This document shows, piece after piece, positions 8,310-17,640 of a stretch of 64,000 bases of DNA. The stretch is from Glaciimonas sp. PAMC28666 (lineage in GTDB: Bacteria > Pseudomonadota > Gammaproteobacteria > Burkholderiales > Burkholderiaceae_D): NCBI RefSeq assembly GCF_016917355.1, contig NZ_CP070304.1, positions 3,906,001 through 3,970,000 on the forward strand, given 5' to 3'. The translations under genes were made by a program, and so were the position numbers. The notes under the pieces were generated by a model, which did no database searches, was not told the DNA's origin, and saw nothing but the letters and a program-made list of their open reading frames with translations. The stretch's first letter is position 1. Each line of letters opens with the position of its first letter.

Positions 8310-9882
8310 AAGTAAATTTACATCCGCTAGCTTCCCCCGGTCAGGCGGCAAGGCGCCCGGCACCCACATTCGGCCTCTCGGTATCGCTATCCTGGCCATG
8401 GGCGGTGAGGGCGGCGGCGTGCTCGCCGATTGGATTGTCGACCTTGCAGAGCATGAAGGTTATCCGGCGCAAAGCACTTCGGTCCCGGGAGTGGCGCAGC
8501 GTACTGGCACAACCATCTACTACGTGGAATTTTTGCCACAAGCCGCGGATTTGAACGGTCATAGTGTTGCACCTGTACTGTCGCTGATGCCTGTGCCAGG
8601 CGATGTGGATATTGTGATTGCATCCGAATTAATGGAAATGGGACGTGCCGTTCAGCGTGGCCTGGTCAGCGCTAGTAAGACGACATTGATCGCCTCCACC
8701 AATCGTGTCTATTCAATCATTGAAAAGAGCGCAATGGGTGATGGTCGCGTGGACGCTCTGCCATTCATCGAGGCCGCGCGCGCCGCTGCAAAGCGTTTCG
8801 TGTGCGGTGATTTCGCCATACTGGCGGAGAAAAGCGGCAGCGTCATTAGCGCCGCGTTGTTTGGGGCTTTGTCCGGAACCGGCGCATTACCTTTCTCCCG
8901 GGACAAGTTCGAGCAAGCCATTCGTCGTGCCGGCGTCGGTGTCGAAAGCAGCCTGATGGCATTCGATGCCGGTTTTGAACTGGCGCAAACAATCCCTCTT
9001 GAAAGTGTAACGGCCGTCATCCCTGCCGCAGTTGATCGAACCCGATCTCTCCTTAACGTATTGGATGCGCGTATTGCTGCGGAGTTTCCGTTGGTCGCCG
9101 CGACTGTGTTGAAAGCTGGTGTACGGCGTTTAGCCGACTATCAGAGCCTTGCGTATGCCGAGTTATACCTCAAGCGGCTGACGATCGTTCGCGATCTTGA
9201 CACCAAAAGCGACGCACAACTTTTGATCGAAACCGCACGTTACCTCGCACTGTGGATGTCATATGAGGATACGGTGCGGGTGGCGGATTTGAAAATTCGC
9301 GCAACCCGTTTTCAGCGTGTCAACAAGGAAGTCAAAGTCAAGCCCGACCAGTTGCTGCACATCAACGAATATTTTCACCCGCGCGTTGATGAGATTGCTG
9401 ACACCTTGCCTCCGTGGTTGGGCAAGATGCTGATGCGTCCGGGGCATTTGCGAGGATGGGTCGAACGCATGACGTCAAAAGGGCGAGTGGTGCGCACCAC
9501 ATCGCTATCCGGATTTCTGTTGCTGTACGGGGTCGCATCCCTTCGTAGCTGGCGTCCCAAATCGCTGCGCTATCAACGTGAACACGCAGAGATGAACAAT
9601 TGGTTAGCCCATATCGAGCACCACGCCAGCGCGCAATATGCGTTAGCGGTAGAAATAGCCGAATGTCAGCGCCTGGTAAAGGGATACGGAGATACCCATG
9701 CGCGGGGCATGCGTAATTTCAAATTGATCGAAGGGTTGCTGCCGCAGCTGGCAGGTAAAGATGAAGGCGTCAACCGCATACGTCAGCTACGAGAGGCAGC
9801 GCTCAAGGATGAGGAGGGAACGCAACTTGCAGCGTTGCTGCGCGACTGGAATTTGTCGAGTATGCCAACGTCAATGCGCTAA
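8302..9882 (+). CDS. iorB: Indolepyruvate oxidoreductase beta-subunit family protein with C-terminal extension
   Basis: A 526-residue protein. Residues about 25-220 form the pyruvate-ferredoxin oxidoreductase gamma-type domain (AMGGEGGGVLADWIVDLA, VPGVAQRTG). The remaining 300 residues form an alpha-helical extension found in the long proteobacterial IorB form and absent from the roughly 200-residue archaeal/anaerobe form. Its start codon lies inside the last codons of iorA. The pair likely works as an arylpyruvate:acceptor oxidoreductase in an aerobe. The gene ends 22 bases before a converging Crp/Fnr gene, with no obvious terminator between. Confidence 0.85.
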   Translation: MHESKFTSASFPRSGGKAPGTHIRPLGIAILAMGGEGGGVLADWIVDLAEHEGYPAQSTSVPGVAQRTGTTIYYVEFLPQAADLNGHSVAPVLSLMPVPGDVDIVIASELMEMGRAVQRGLVSASKTTLIASTNRVYSIIEKSAMGDGRVDALPFIEAARAAAKRFVCGDFAILAEKSGSVISAALFGALSGTGALPFSRDKFEQAIRRAGVGVESSLMAFDAGFELAQTIPLESVTAVIPAAVDRTRSLLNVLDARIAAEFPLVAATVLKAGVRRLADYQSLAYAELYLKRLTIVRDLDTKSDAQLLIETARYLALWMSYEDTVRVADLKIRATRFQRVNKEVKVKPDQLLHINEYFHPRVDEIADTLPPWLGKMLMRPGHLRGWVERMTSKGRVVRTTSLSGFLLLYGVASLRSWRPKSLRYQREHAEMNNWLAHIEHHASAQYALAVEIAECQRLVKGYGDTHARGMRNFKLIEGLLPQLAGKDEGVNRIRQLREAALKDEEGTQLAALLRDWNLSSMPTSMR

Positions 9883-9903
9883 GCTGCTGTCTGAGTTAAA
9901 AAA

Positions 9904-10668
9904 TTATTCCGTTTCAACGGCAAGAGTGGTGAGACGCTTCGGATCAATAATCACGATGTTGCGGCCCTCACGGGTGATGACGTGCTGGTCTTCCAGCATG
10001 CTAAATATATTCGAGACACTGACGCGCGAAATACTGCAGACGTTGGCCATCTCCTGTTGCGTGAAGACGATACGAATAACGAGTCCGCCACGATGAGGAG
10101 AGCTATAACCATGCATCAATCCCAGTAAGTGATAACACACGCGCTGCGTCGCTGAACTTGCACTTAGTAAGGCATAGTGCTGCAACATAATCCTAAAGCG
10201 CACATCTATCAGCGCCAGGTATTGGCGCATAACGGTTGGATGGCGCTGAACGGCCTGCAGCATGGTGTCCCCCGCAACTTCGAAGATCGTGGCCTCGGAA
10301 GAAGCAATCGCGGAACACTGATGGCGTCCAACAGAGAAAAGTCCGCAATCTCCTACCAGGCCATTGCTACCGATTACGGCAAGATGCTGCTCTTTACCGT
10401 CGGGGGAGTAAGTAACCAGACGAATGCGGCCACTTTCGACAATATAGACGGTGTTGGTTGGCTGCCCTTCCAGAAACAAAATTTCTTCTTTTTTGGCCAC
10501 TCGTTCCCGGCCACGTTGTTTGATCTCAGACCAGTCGTAATCCAGATCAGTCAACCAAATTGAGACAAACTGGTGCTGCGGTGTTGCTAACGCCGGCGCC
10601 GAGAGATTGAATGCGTTATGTTTCTTATTCGCTATCACAATTTTCTCTTTCACAGTAATACACACCAA
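9904..10668 (-). CDS. Crp/Fnr-family transcriptional regulator
   Basis: About 250 residues. A cyclic-nucleotide-binding-like beta-roll occupies residues 55-145 (FLEGQPTNTVYIVESGRIRL), and a winged helix occupies the C-terminus (TQQEMANVCSISRVSVSNIF as the recognition region). There is no N-terminal Cys cluster of the Fnr type, so oxygen sensing through an iron-sulfur centre is unlikely; ligand unknown. The start is unclear: the longest frame uses TTG, with GTG codons just inside. It is divergent from the class V aminotransferase gene at 10900, and the interval holds a palindrome with CRP-type half-site spacing, which makes it the likely regulator of the rightward genes. Confidence 0.85.
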   Translation of the reverse strand: MVCITVKEKIVIANKKHNAFNLSAPALATPQHQFVSIWLTDLDYDWSEIKQRGRERVAKKEEILFLEGQPTNTVYIVESGRIRLVTYSPDGKEQHLAVIGSNGLVGDCGLFSVGRHQCSAIASSEATIFEVAGDTMLQAVQRHPTVMRQYLALIDVRFRIMLQHYALLSASSATQRVCYHLLGLMHGYSSPHRGGLVIRIVFTQQEMANVCSISRVSVSNIFSMLEDQHVITREGRNIVIIDPKRLTTLAVETE

Positions 10669-10820
10669 GATTAACGAACTGCAAAATGATCAGCACAACT
10701 ACCCCCGCATAGCTTTTTTTTGCCTTGCATGGACATCGTCAGACAGCGTCAGGCAACAGCGGAGTTATCTAAACTCAAAAGAAATTCGAGTAATTTATTA
10801 TTTTTAATTATTCGCATGAA

Positions 10821-10840
10821 TATGTAAAGCGCTTTACATA
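10821..10840. promoter_or_regulatory. Perfect 20-bp palindromic operator candidate
   Basis: TATGTAAAGCGCTTTACATA reads the same on both strands. TGTAA-N6-TTACA has the 5-6-5 layout of Crp/Fnr operators (TGTGA-N6-TCACA); the central CG is also compatible with a LacI-type operator. It lies 60 bases before the start at 10900 and 152 bases from the start of the divergent Crp/Fnr gene. No LacI-family gene is in the window, so the adjacent Crp/Fnr protein is the favoured binder. Confidence 0.7.
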
Positions 10841-10899
10841 CTTTTCATAAAGTCGTTGCTAAGATCAATCCCATAGTATTTGACACCTAAAGGATCGCA

Positions 10900-12033
10900 A
10901 TGACATTCTGCTTCGAAAAAGAGCGCGCACTTTTCCCCATTTTAACGCGCAAGGCACAGCTCTCAAGTTGCTCGCAAAGTGCATTGTCGGAACCGGTTGC
11001 AACGGCGATCAGAGACTACACGACATCTTGGCTGGAACAAGGTATGGACTGGGTCGGTTGGGTAACAGAGGTTGACGGAGCGAAAGCAGAATTTGCCCGA
11101 TTGATCAACGCCGATCCGAGTGATATCGCGGTCATGTCCTGCGTATCCGATATCACGTCATCGATCGGCAGTGCATTCGAATTTACCGGCGACAAGAACG
11201 AAGTCGTTGTGGCGGACATCGATTTCCCATCACTCGGCCACGTCTGGCTGGCACATGAACGCAAAGGCGCAAAAGTAAAGTTCGTGCCGGACAATGGCAA
11301 AAATTGCATCGATCTGGAGGCTTACCGCGAGGCGATCAATGAACGTACGAGATTAGTGTCGATCTCTCATGTTTCGTATTACAACGGTTTCAAGCAGGAT
11401 ATTCAGGCTATTGCAGCTCTAGCGCATTCGCATGACGCGCTCATTTACGTAGATGCTTACCAGTCAGTCGGGTCAATGCAAATCGATGTGGTGCGCGATG
11501 AAATTGACCTGCTGGCTTGTGGTGCGCAAAAATTCTTGCTTGGTTGCCCGGGGATTGCATTTTTATATGTCCGTCGCGATTTAGCAAAAAAATTCCAGCC
11601 GAGTAATACAGGGTGGTTTGGTCGTGTTAATCCTTTCGCGTTTGATATACGGCATCTTGATTATGCGGACGGCGCACGACGGTTTGATACAGGAACCGCT
11701 CCAATGATCAATGCTTGCGCTGCACGCGCCGGTATGCAATTACTCAACAGCCTGAACATGGCAGATGTGGAGTCCCATCTGCGTTTCTTGTCTGACATCG
11801 CGCTACAGGAAGCAAAAAGTAAAGGCTTGCGTATTGCCAGCCCGCTGGATGTGAACCTTAAAGGAGCAACTACGGCGATCTATATTCATGATGCCCAGAC
11901 GGTCGAGCGCAAGATGGCTAACGATGGCTTCATCGTATCGGCACGCAATGACGTTATTCGTGTCGCTCCGCATTTTTATAACACCGAACAAGAAGTCGCC
12001 GCGGCCATGAATGCGCTTGCCAGATATGCCTAG
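10900..12033 (+). CDS. Class V aminotransferase-fold PLP enzyme (cysteine desulfurase/kynureninase-like)
   Basis: A 377-residue fold-type I PLP enzyme. Asp185 (YVDAYQSVG) should contact the pyridine nitrogen and Lys211 (GAQKFLLG) should form the Schiff base. The protein is close to the SufS/NifS/isopenicillin-epimerase branch in length, but it lacks an obvious mobile-loop catalytic Cys of desulfurases. Placement ahead of catabolic genes argues for a role on an amino acid such as a kynurenine-type substrate; this is inference. AAGGA precedes the ATG at 10900. The 3' end overlaps the next ORF. Confidence 0.8.
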   Translation: MTFCFEKERALFPILTRKAQLSSCSQSALSEPVATAIRDYTTSWLEQGMDWVGWVTEVDGAKAEFARLINADPSDIAVMSCVSDITSSIGSAFEFTGDKNEVVVADIDFPSLGHVWLAHERKGAKVKFVPDNGKNCIDLEAYREAINERTRLVSISHVSYYNGFKQDIQAIAALAHSHDALIYVDAYQSVGSMQIDVVRDEIDLLACGAQKFLLGCPGIAFLYVRRDLAKKFQPSNTGWFGRVNPFAFDIRHLDYADGARRFDTGTAPMINACAARAGMQLLNSLNMADVESHLRFLSDIALQEAKSKGLRIASPLDVNLKGATTAIYIHDAQTVERKMANDGFIVSARNDVIRVAPHFYNTEQEVAAAMNALARYA

Positions 12034-12634
12034 ACAGGACGCCCCGCTGATCGAGTGGGTACAACTTGCCATGGTCGCGTTGGGTGCCGCAATAATTGCT
12101 ATTAATTACCAGTTATTGCTCAAGCCCAATCAGCTCATGCCTCCCGGATTTGGAGGGGTGGTGGCGCTGATTTCGGACTGGCTCAGACAACCTATCGGCC
12201 TGGTGAATGTTATCGCCAACCTGCCGTTATTTTTTATTGGTTTTCGGTTCGTCGGATTGCGGTTCTTATTGCTTTGCCTGGTCGGAGCCGGTGCCATGTC
12301 GCTGTTTCTGTATGTGTTCGAATCGGTGCCGGGTATTCACAGTTGGGTGTTAGCGACCGTGGTCGGAGGCGTGGTCAATGGCGCTGCGGTTGCTCTGGTG
12401 TTGCTGTTTCATGGCGCCACTGGTGGTCTGGATATCGTTTGCGTCATATTGGCAAAGTTATTTCCACGGTTCAGTATCGGGCGCCTCATGTTTTCTATTA
12501 ACTTGATCATTGTTTGTATCGCCGGATGGTCATTAGGTATAGCCAGTTTCCTTGGTTCGGTCATTTCCATGTATTTGGCAGGCCGGACGATCGATATCGT
12601 CATGCAGTCGCGCCAGGCCAAAGTGCTGCAATAA
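12011..12634 (+). CDS. YitT-family membrane protein, short form
   Basis: A 207-residue hydrophobic protein with five or six predicted membrane segments and the YitT-type pattern (NYQLLLKPNQLMPPGFGGVVAL, GATGGLDIVCVIL). Canonical YitT proteins are about 280 residues and end in a cytosolic DUF2179 domain; that domain is absent here. The frame start at 12011 overlaps the preceding gene by 23 bases; ATG at 12026, just before that gene's stop, is an equal alternative. Neither has a good ribosome site, consistent with coupling. Function of the family is unknown; a transport role would fit. Confidence 0.75.
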   Translation: MRLPDMPRQDAPLIEWVQLAMVALGAAIIAINYQLLLKPNQLMPPGFGGVVALISDWLRQPIGLVNVIANLPLFFIGFRFVGLRFLLLCLVGAGAMSLFLYVFESVPGIHSWVLATVVGGVVNGAAVALVLLFHGATGGLDIVCVILAKLFPRFSIGRLMFSINLIIVCIAGWSLGIASFLGSVISMYLAGRTIDIVMQSRQAKVLQ

Positions 12635-12734
12635 AATTCTACCGGGCAGATCGTCGGCAAGTTAAAAGCGTCATGCCTTTGCCACATAACCCGAACACGG
12701 TGCACGTCGAATTCTGACATGAGAGACAAAAAAT

Positions 12735-13802
12735 ATGAATCAAGATAAGTTACCGATTGCAGTCCAGTTCAAACCCTATTATGTGGAATTGGAAGCGGGT
12801 AAAAGCTATCTATGGTGCAGCTGCGGTAAAAGCCAGACCCAGCCTTTTTGTGATGGCTCCCACAAAGGTAGCGGATTGATGCCGATGCGATACGTTGCAA
12901 AATTCGCCGGTGAAGAGGTATTGTTTTGTGGATGCAAGCAAAGTAAAAATAAGCCATTTTGTGACGGAACACACAACAGTCTTATTACCAGGTACGCCGA
13001 TGACGATCCGCTTAGTACATCCAATCGCTTGATACCACAGATAGCGGCGGAAGCAGATGGCAAGGCGCGCCTTGATGGAAATTGCCTAGTGTGCGATATG
13101 CGGTCCACCGCACCCCTTTTAACAACGGATTTTTCTTGTGTCGAGATAGTGGGAAGTGCTGATGGCGCTGTCCATCAGTCCCTTTTTCTGGTGGAAATCG
13201 GTTCTGTGGAAAGCCCCTCAATGACGTTTGGTGAGTGTGAGGTTGTGCTGACAGTGGTCTCCGGTGGAGGCACTATTGTGATCTCCGGTCTCCCATTCGA
13301 GATTAATAAAGACACCGGTATCTACATCAGGCCGAACGAAGTCTTTTCTTTTCAATGCGAAACGGCGGAAAGTTTGCGTTGCTTTACGTCGGTCTCACCC
13401 TTGTTTACCGGAGCTCCCGCGTTTGTACCGATGCGCAATAACTTCGACGAAAGGCATCCCGAACGGATTGCCCGGATTGATCCGGCACAGCGCCAGGTGA
13501 TGGCTGAGCGGTTCTTTCAGATGATGGTGGATGGGCGCCACGGCTCTGAAATTATTACCCAGTTCATCGGCGAGATTCCGCTATCAAAAGCTGCTCCACA
13601 TCGCCATTTGTACGAGGAGGTGTTAATGGTGATGCGGGGTAGCGGCATGATGTGGACCGAAAACGTAAAAACAATTGTGAATACAGGTGACATCATTTTC
13701 CTACCTCGCAAACAACTGCATTCCCTGGAAAGCACCGATCCGGAAGGGATGCTGGTGGCGGGCGTGATTTGCCCTGGAAATAATCCTTCCATTAATTATT
13801 AA
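12735..13802 (+). CDS. Fusion protein: two CDGSH iron-sulfur motifs plus bicupin
   Basis: A 355-residue protein. Residues 25-80 hold two CDGSH-type [2Fe-2S] sites with 3Cys-1His ligands: Cys28, Cys30, Cys39, His43 and Cys65, Cys67, Cys76, His80 (each ending PFCDGSH or PFCDGTH). The rest reads as two cupin barrels. The second has a metal-site pattern (PHRHLYEEVL, then LPRKQLHSLE); the first lacks obvious ligands. CDGSH proteins handle redox or iron-sulfur transfer, and cupins with His ligands are often dioxygenases or isomerases. A self-contained redox-assisted oxygenase acting in this catabolic operon is a plausible inference. A Shine-Dalgarno-like GAGAGA precedes the ATG. Confidence 0.8.
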   Translation: MNQDKLPIAVQFKPYYVELEAGKSYLWCSCGKSQTQPFCDGSHKGSGLMPMRYVAKFAGEEVLFCGCKQSKNKPFCDGTHNSLITRYADDDPLSTSNRLIPQIAAEADGKARLDGNCLVCDMRSTAPLLTTDFSCVEIVGSADGAVHQSLFLVEIGSVESPSMTFGECEVVLTVVSGGGTIVISGLPFEINKDTGIYIRPNEVFSFQCETAESLRCFTSVSPLFTGAPAFVPMRNNFDERHPERIARIDPAQRQVMAERFFQMMVDGRHGSEIITQFIGEIPLSKAAPHRHLYEEVLMVMRGSGMMWTENVKTIVNTGDIIFLPRKQLHSLESTDPEGMLVAGVICPGNNPSINY

Positions 13803-13898
13803 CTTTCCTCTTACTGAGAATTTTTAGACAAGTATTCATGAAATACCTGGCGCTGACGATCGTCGCGGTGTCAATGTTTAGTTCACGAGGTGTTAACA

Positions 13899-15068
13899 AT
13901 GAAAACAGTTCTACAGCCGCAACAGACAACGATTGATTGCTTAAAACAACTCATTTCTTTCGACACGACAAGTCGAAATTCCAATCTGGCATTGATCGAT
14001 TGGACGAAATCTTATCTTGAAAACCTGGGTGCAAGTATTCGGCTCGATTTTAATAAAGAGCGTAATAAGGCAAATCTGATTGCCACCTTTGGTGAAGGTC
14101 CGGGTGGCATTGTTTTATCGGGACACACGGATGTTGTTCCGGTTGATGGCCAGCTGTGGAGCTCTGATCCATTTTGTGCAGAAATCCGGGGCGAAAAATT
14201 ATACGGGCGCGGCAGTGTTGACATGAAAGGTTTCATTAGCGTTGTTCTTGGTTCAGCACGGATGATGGCGACATCTTCTTTAAAGACACCTATTCATATC
14301 GCTCTGACATACGATGAAGAGGCCGGATGCCTCGGAATTCCAGGGTTGCTTAAAGACCTTGCGACGGCAGGAATTAAACCAACCGGATGCATTGTCGGAG
14401 AGCCGACTGAGATGAAAATGGTCGCAGCGCATAAAGGCGGCCGTATTTATCGATGCCAGGTGCATGGTAAATCTGCGCACTCGTCGTTGACGCCGCATGG
14501 TGTGAATGCGATCGAATATGCCGCGCGAATCATCACTTTTATTCAGGATCTGGCGTGGCGCGAAGAGGAGCACGGCCTGAAAATAGATGGATTCGATGTC
14601 CCCTTTTCAACTTTGTCGACCAACATAATTTCCGGCGGGAGTGGGAAGAATATTATTCCCGCTGATTGTGAATTCTTTTTCGAATACCGCTACCTGCCGG
14701 GTGTTCAGGCCGGCAGCTTCATGGAAAGCATTGGCCGCTATGTGGCGGAACAGGTAGAGCCACGCATGAAAAAAAATGATCCGGAAGCGCACGTTAGCTT
14801 CGAGTGTGTAGGGGAAATTCCCGCGCTTGAGGCTAAAGAAAACGAGGAAATATTTCAATTGGTCCAATCGCTATTGAGGCCGCATCAGCCGGGCAAAGTA
14901 GCGTATGGCACTGAGGCATCTTTTTTTCAGGAAGTCGGCGTGCCTAGCGTCGTTTGTGGACCCGGAAGAATAAACGAGGCACATAAGCCGGACGAGTTCG
15001 TGTCGCTTGAACAGTTATATCAGTGTGAAAGGTTTATTCAAAACTTAATTTTAAAAATGGGTAATTGA
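13899..15068 (+). CDS. M20 family deacylase, ArgE-like
   Basis: A 389-residue di-zinc peptidase of the acetylornithine deacetylase/DapE group. Visible motifs are SGHTDVVPVDG (metal His and Asp), YGRGSVDMKGF (bridging Asp), TYDEEAG (catalytic Glu pair) and the C-terminal YGTEASFFQ, GPG and AHKPDEF segment with the last metal His. The ATG at 13899 is preferred over an in-frame GTG at 13890 because CACGAGG sits at proper spacing. The setting among transport and catabolic genes, not arginine genes, suggests an N-acyl amino acid or similar amide substrate; an argE housekeeping role is less likely. Confidence 0.85.
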   Translation: MKTVLQPQQTTIDCLKQLISFDTTSRNSNLALIDWTKSYLENLGASIRLDFNKERNKANLIATFGEGPGGIVLSGHTDVVPVDGQLWSSDPFCAEIRGEKLYGRGSVDMKGFISVVLGSARMMATSSLKTPIHIALTYDEEAGCLGIPGLLKDLATAGIKPTGCIVGEPTEMKMVAAHKGGRIYRCQVHGKSAHSSLTPHGVNAIEYAARIITFIQDLAWREEEHGLKIDGFDVPFSTLSTNIISGGSGKNIIPADCEFFFEYRYLPGVQAGSFMESIGRYVAEQVEPRMKKNDPEAHVSFECVGEIPALEAKENEEIFQLVQSLLRPHQPGKVAYGTEASFFQEVGVPSVVCGPGRINEAHKPDEFVSLEQLYQCERFIQNLILKMGN

Positions 15069-15102
15069 CCTGATAAAAATAACTTAAAGATAAGAGGTGG
15101 GG

Positions 15103-16416
15103 ATGCGAACCTATTCAAATTACAGAGACAAATCGGTCGTGAGTGATGCAGAAAATGCGCTATATAGAAAAATAACGTGGCGCTTGATGCCAATGCTATT
15201 TTTCTGTTACATCGTCTCCTATATTGACCGCATAAATATTAGCTTTGCCAAGTTACAAATGCTCGACGATTTGCATTTCAGTTCAGCAGCGTACGGTTTG
15301 GGCGCGGGGATCTTTTTCGTCGGATTTTTTATTTTCGAATTGCCCAGTAACCTGATGTTGTATCGGTTTGGTGTTCGGGTTTGGATTGCGCGAATAATGG
15401 TGACGTGGGGTGTACTTTGCTCCGGCATGATGTTCATCAAGACGCCGGAAGCATTCTACATAATGCGTTTCCTTTTTGGCGCCGCAGAAGCCGGATTTCT
15501 TCCGGGCGTTGTCTATTATGTGGCGCAATGGTACCCCCGCGAGCGCCACGGACGCATCATATCGCTTCTGATTACCGGAGCCGTTGTTGGTGGAATTCTT
15601 GGCGGCCCTTTTGCCGGCGTGATAATGGACACCTTTATGGATGTTGCCGGACTCCGTAACTGGCAGTGGTTATTTTTGCTCACGGGAATTCCGGCAGTGG
15701 CATTGGGAGTTGCATTTTACTTTTTGATGCCCAATAAGCCTTCTGACCTTAAAGGTCTGAACGAGATAGAACGCACTCTTCTCAAAAATAATCTGGATGC
15801 CGACAATGCAAAAGCAGATCATCAGCGTAGCAAGATTTTTGATGCACTGAAAGAATCAAAAGTATGGTTATTGGGGCTAGTAGCTCTAACTGTCAATTTA
15901 GGCATTTATGGGGTCGTGTTCTGGACCCCCACCATCATTAAAGAGGCTGGTTTCAAGAGCTACACCACTATTGGTCTCATTTCCACCCTTCCATACGTGG
16001 CGGCGGGAATGGCAATGTTATTCCTCGGATATAGCTCGGATCGCTGGCGTGAGCGCCGCTGGCATATTGCTTTTGCGTGCATCGTTGGCGCGGCCGGAAT
16101 GCTAATAAGTATCGAATTCAAGGCAGTTCCGATGCTATCAATTCTTGGAGTCATTGTTGCGACGGCTGGATTTATCGGATCAACTCCCCTAGTTTGGGCC
16201 TTTGCGTCGAATTTTATTAAAGATAAGGCAGCGGCAGCCGGTTTCGCAATTATCAATTCCATGGGGGCGATAGGTGGATTCAGTGGTCCGTATCTTATGG
16301 GAATGGCGAAGGACTACACCGGTAACACAGATGCGGCACTTTACGTGATGGTCTCGTTCGCCCTGTTAGGCAGCTTGATCGTATTGTTTTTGCCGCGACC
16401 AGGACCTGCCCGGTAA
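15103..16416 (+). CDS. MFS transporter, anion:cation symporter (ACS) family
   Basis: About 437 residues with 12 predicted membrane helices. SYIDRINISFAKLQM near residue 40 is the ACS-family hallmark, and FLFGAAEAGFLPGVVYYVAQWYP is also family-typical. Members carry organic anions such as tartrate, hydroxyphenylacetate or phthalate. ATG at 15103 follows AAGAGG; an in-frame GTG at 15097 is less likely. It follows the ArgE-like deacylase by 34 bases, suggesting joint transcription and uptake of the substrate of that enzyme. Confidence 0.88.
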   Translation: MRTYSNYRDKSVVSDAENALYRKITWRLMPMLFFCYIVSYIDRINISFAKLQMLDDLHFSSAAYGLGAGIFFVGFFIFELPSNLMLYRFGVRVWIARIMVTWGVLCSGMMFIKTPEAFYIMRFLFGAAEAGFLPGVVYYVAQWYPRERHGRIISLLITGAVVGGILGGPFAGVIMDTFMDVAGLRNWQWLFLLTGIPAVALGVAFYFLMPNKPSDLKGLNEIERTLLKNNLDADNAKADHQRSKIFDALKESKVWLLGLVALTVNLGIYGVVFWTPTIIKEAGFKSYTTIGLISTLPYVAAGMAMLFLGYSSDRWRERRWHIAFACIVGAAGMLISIEFKAVPMLSILGVIVATAGFIGSTPLVWAFASNFIKDKAAAAGFAIINSMGAIGGFSGPYLMGMAKDYTGNTDAALYVMVSFALLGSLIVLFLPRPGPAR

Positions 16417-16557
16417 GGCGCCAAGCACTTTTTCCGGCTACCGAATTGGTGCTGCATTAAATCTACTTCCCGTCACTCTCCGTTAGTGCAAAAAAATGAG
16501 ATTCAGGAAGTCTTACTATCAAAAAAATCATAAATCTTGATAAGTTGAGAAGAAATC

Positions 16558-17640
16558 ATGAAAAGCAAATATGCCACATTGGCGATGATCAGCTCCATGG
16601 CGGGAGTCTCTAGCGTCGCCAGCGCACAGCTGAGCAACATCACCATATACGGAATCATCGATGCTGGCATCGACCGGGTCAGTAATGCGGGAGCAGGCCA
16701 TTCGAACCTGATTCTCAATACCGGGATCATGCAGGGTAACCGCCTGGGTTTCAAAGGTACGGAAGATCTGGGAAGCGGGACCCAGATGATATTCGACTTG
16801 GAAAATGGTTTTTCACTTGATAACGGGGCTATGGGGCAGGGTGGATTCCTGTTCGGCCGCCAGGCTTGGGTTGGGTTAACAGACCAGGCGTTAGGCACGT
16901 TGTTGGTCGGGCGCCAATATGATTTCATGACGGATCTTGAAGCATTTTATACAGCGACCTGGGGCGCGGGCGGTTACGCAAATCATCCTCTCGATAACGA
17001 CCGTATGAGCGGGCAGCGCGTCAATAATTCGGTGAAATACTTGTCACCGGTCTATAGCGGGCTGCAATTCGGTGCAATGGTCGGACTCTCGGAAAGCGCC
17101 GGAAACTTTAATGGCACGAATCGCACTTACAGCTTCGATGCTATCTATACCAATGGACCGTTCAGCATGGGAGCCGCATACACAGACGTTAGCGGCCAGA
17201 CGCTTGACATCGCGCCGATCGTTGGTTCGGTGTCGGCGGTGAATGTGGGCGGCGACTATCAACAGGTCTGGGGCAGCGGCGCAAAATACTCGTTTAGCAA
17301 GGTGACGATCTATGGTGCGTATTCGCAGGCGACCTACGCTGGCTCTTTGCCTGCACAGTACGCTAAATTTCACAATTATGATTTCGGTTTCGCGTACGCG
17401 CCGACGGAAGTCAACGTGTATGCCGTCGGCTACACCTACACGACGCTATCAGGGGGAAACAAATACGGCCAGCTTAACCTGAACGCTGATCACTTTTTAT
17501 CCAAGCGCACCGATATTTACGTACAGGCAATTATCCAGCAGGCGACAAGCGCCGGTGCCACCGCCGATATCATCAGCATGCCCGGATCATCCGGAAGCAG
17601 CCAAATAATTTACCGCGTCGGTATGCGGACCAAATTCTGA
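16558..17640 (+). CDS. Outer-membrane trimeric porin, Burkholderiales type
   Basis: A 360-residue beta-barrel porin. The signal peptide ends at SVASAQ, followed by NITIYGIIDAGID, the constant first strand of the Burkholderiales porin family. The internal GTEDLGSGTQMIFDLENGFS stretch is characteristic, and the protein ends in a C-terminal Phe as needed for barrel assembly. It follows the ACS transporter by 141 bases and probably serves uptake of the same compounds. First of three porins in the window. Confidence 0.9.
   Translation: MKSKYATLAMISSMAGVSSVASAQLSNITIYGIIDAGIDRVSNAGAGHSNLILNTGIMQGNRLGFKGTEDLGSGTQMIFDLENGFSLDNGAMGQGGFLFGRQAWVGLTDQALGTLLVGRQYDFMTDLEAFYTATWGAGGYANHPLDNDRMSGQRVNNSVKYLSPVYSGLQFGAMVGLSESAGNFNGTNRTYSFDAIYTNGPFSMGAAYTDVSGQTLDIAPIVGSVSAVNVGGDYQQVWGSGAKYSFSKVTIYGAYSQATYAGSLPAQYAKFHNYDFGFAYAPTEVNVYAVGYTYTTLSGGNKYGQLNLNADHFLSKRTDIYVQAIIQQATSAGATADIISMPGSSGSSQIIYRVGMRTKF

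Noticed and set aside
13838-13937. Short frame starting MKYLALTIVAVSMFSS, like a lipoprotein signal
   Set aside because: It overlaps the ArgE-like start and ends within it after about 33 codons without a cleavage or lipobox Cys; most likely chance.
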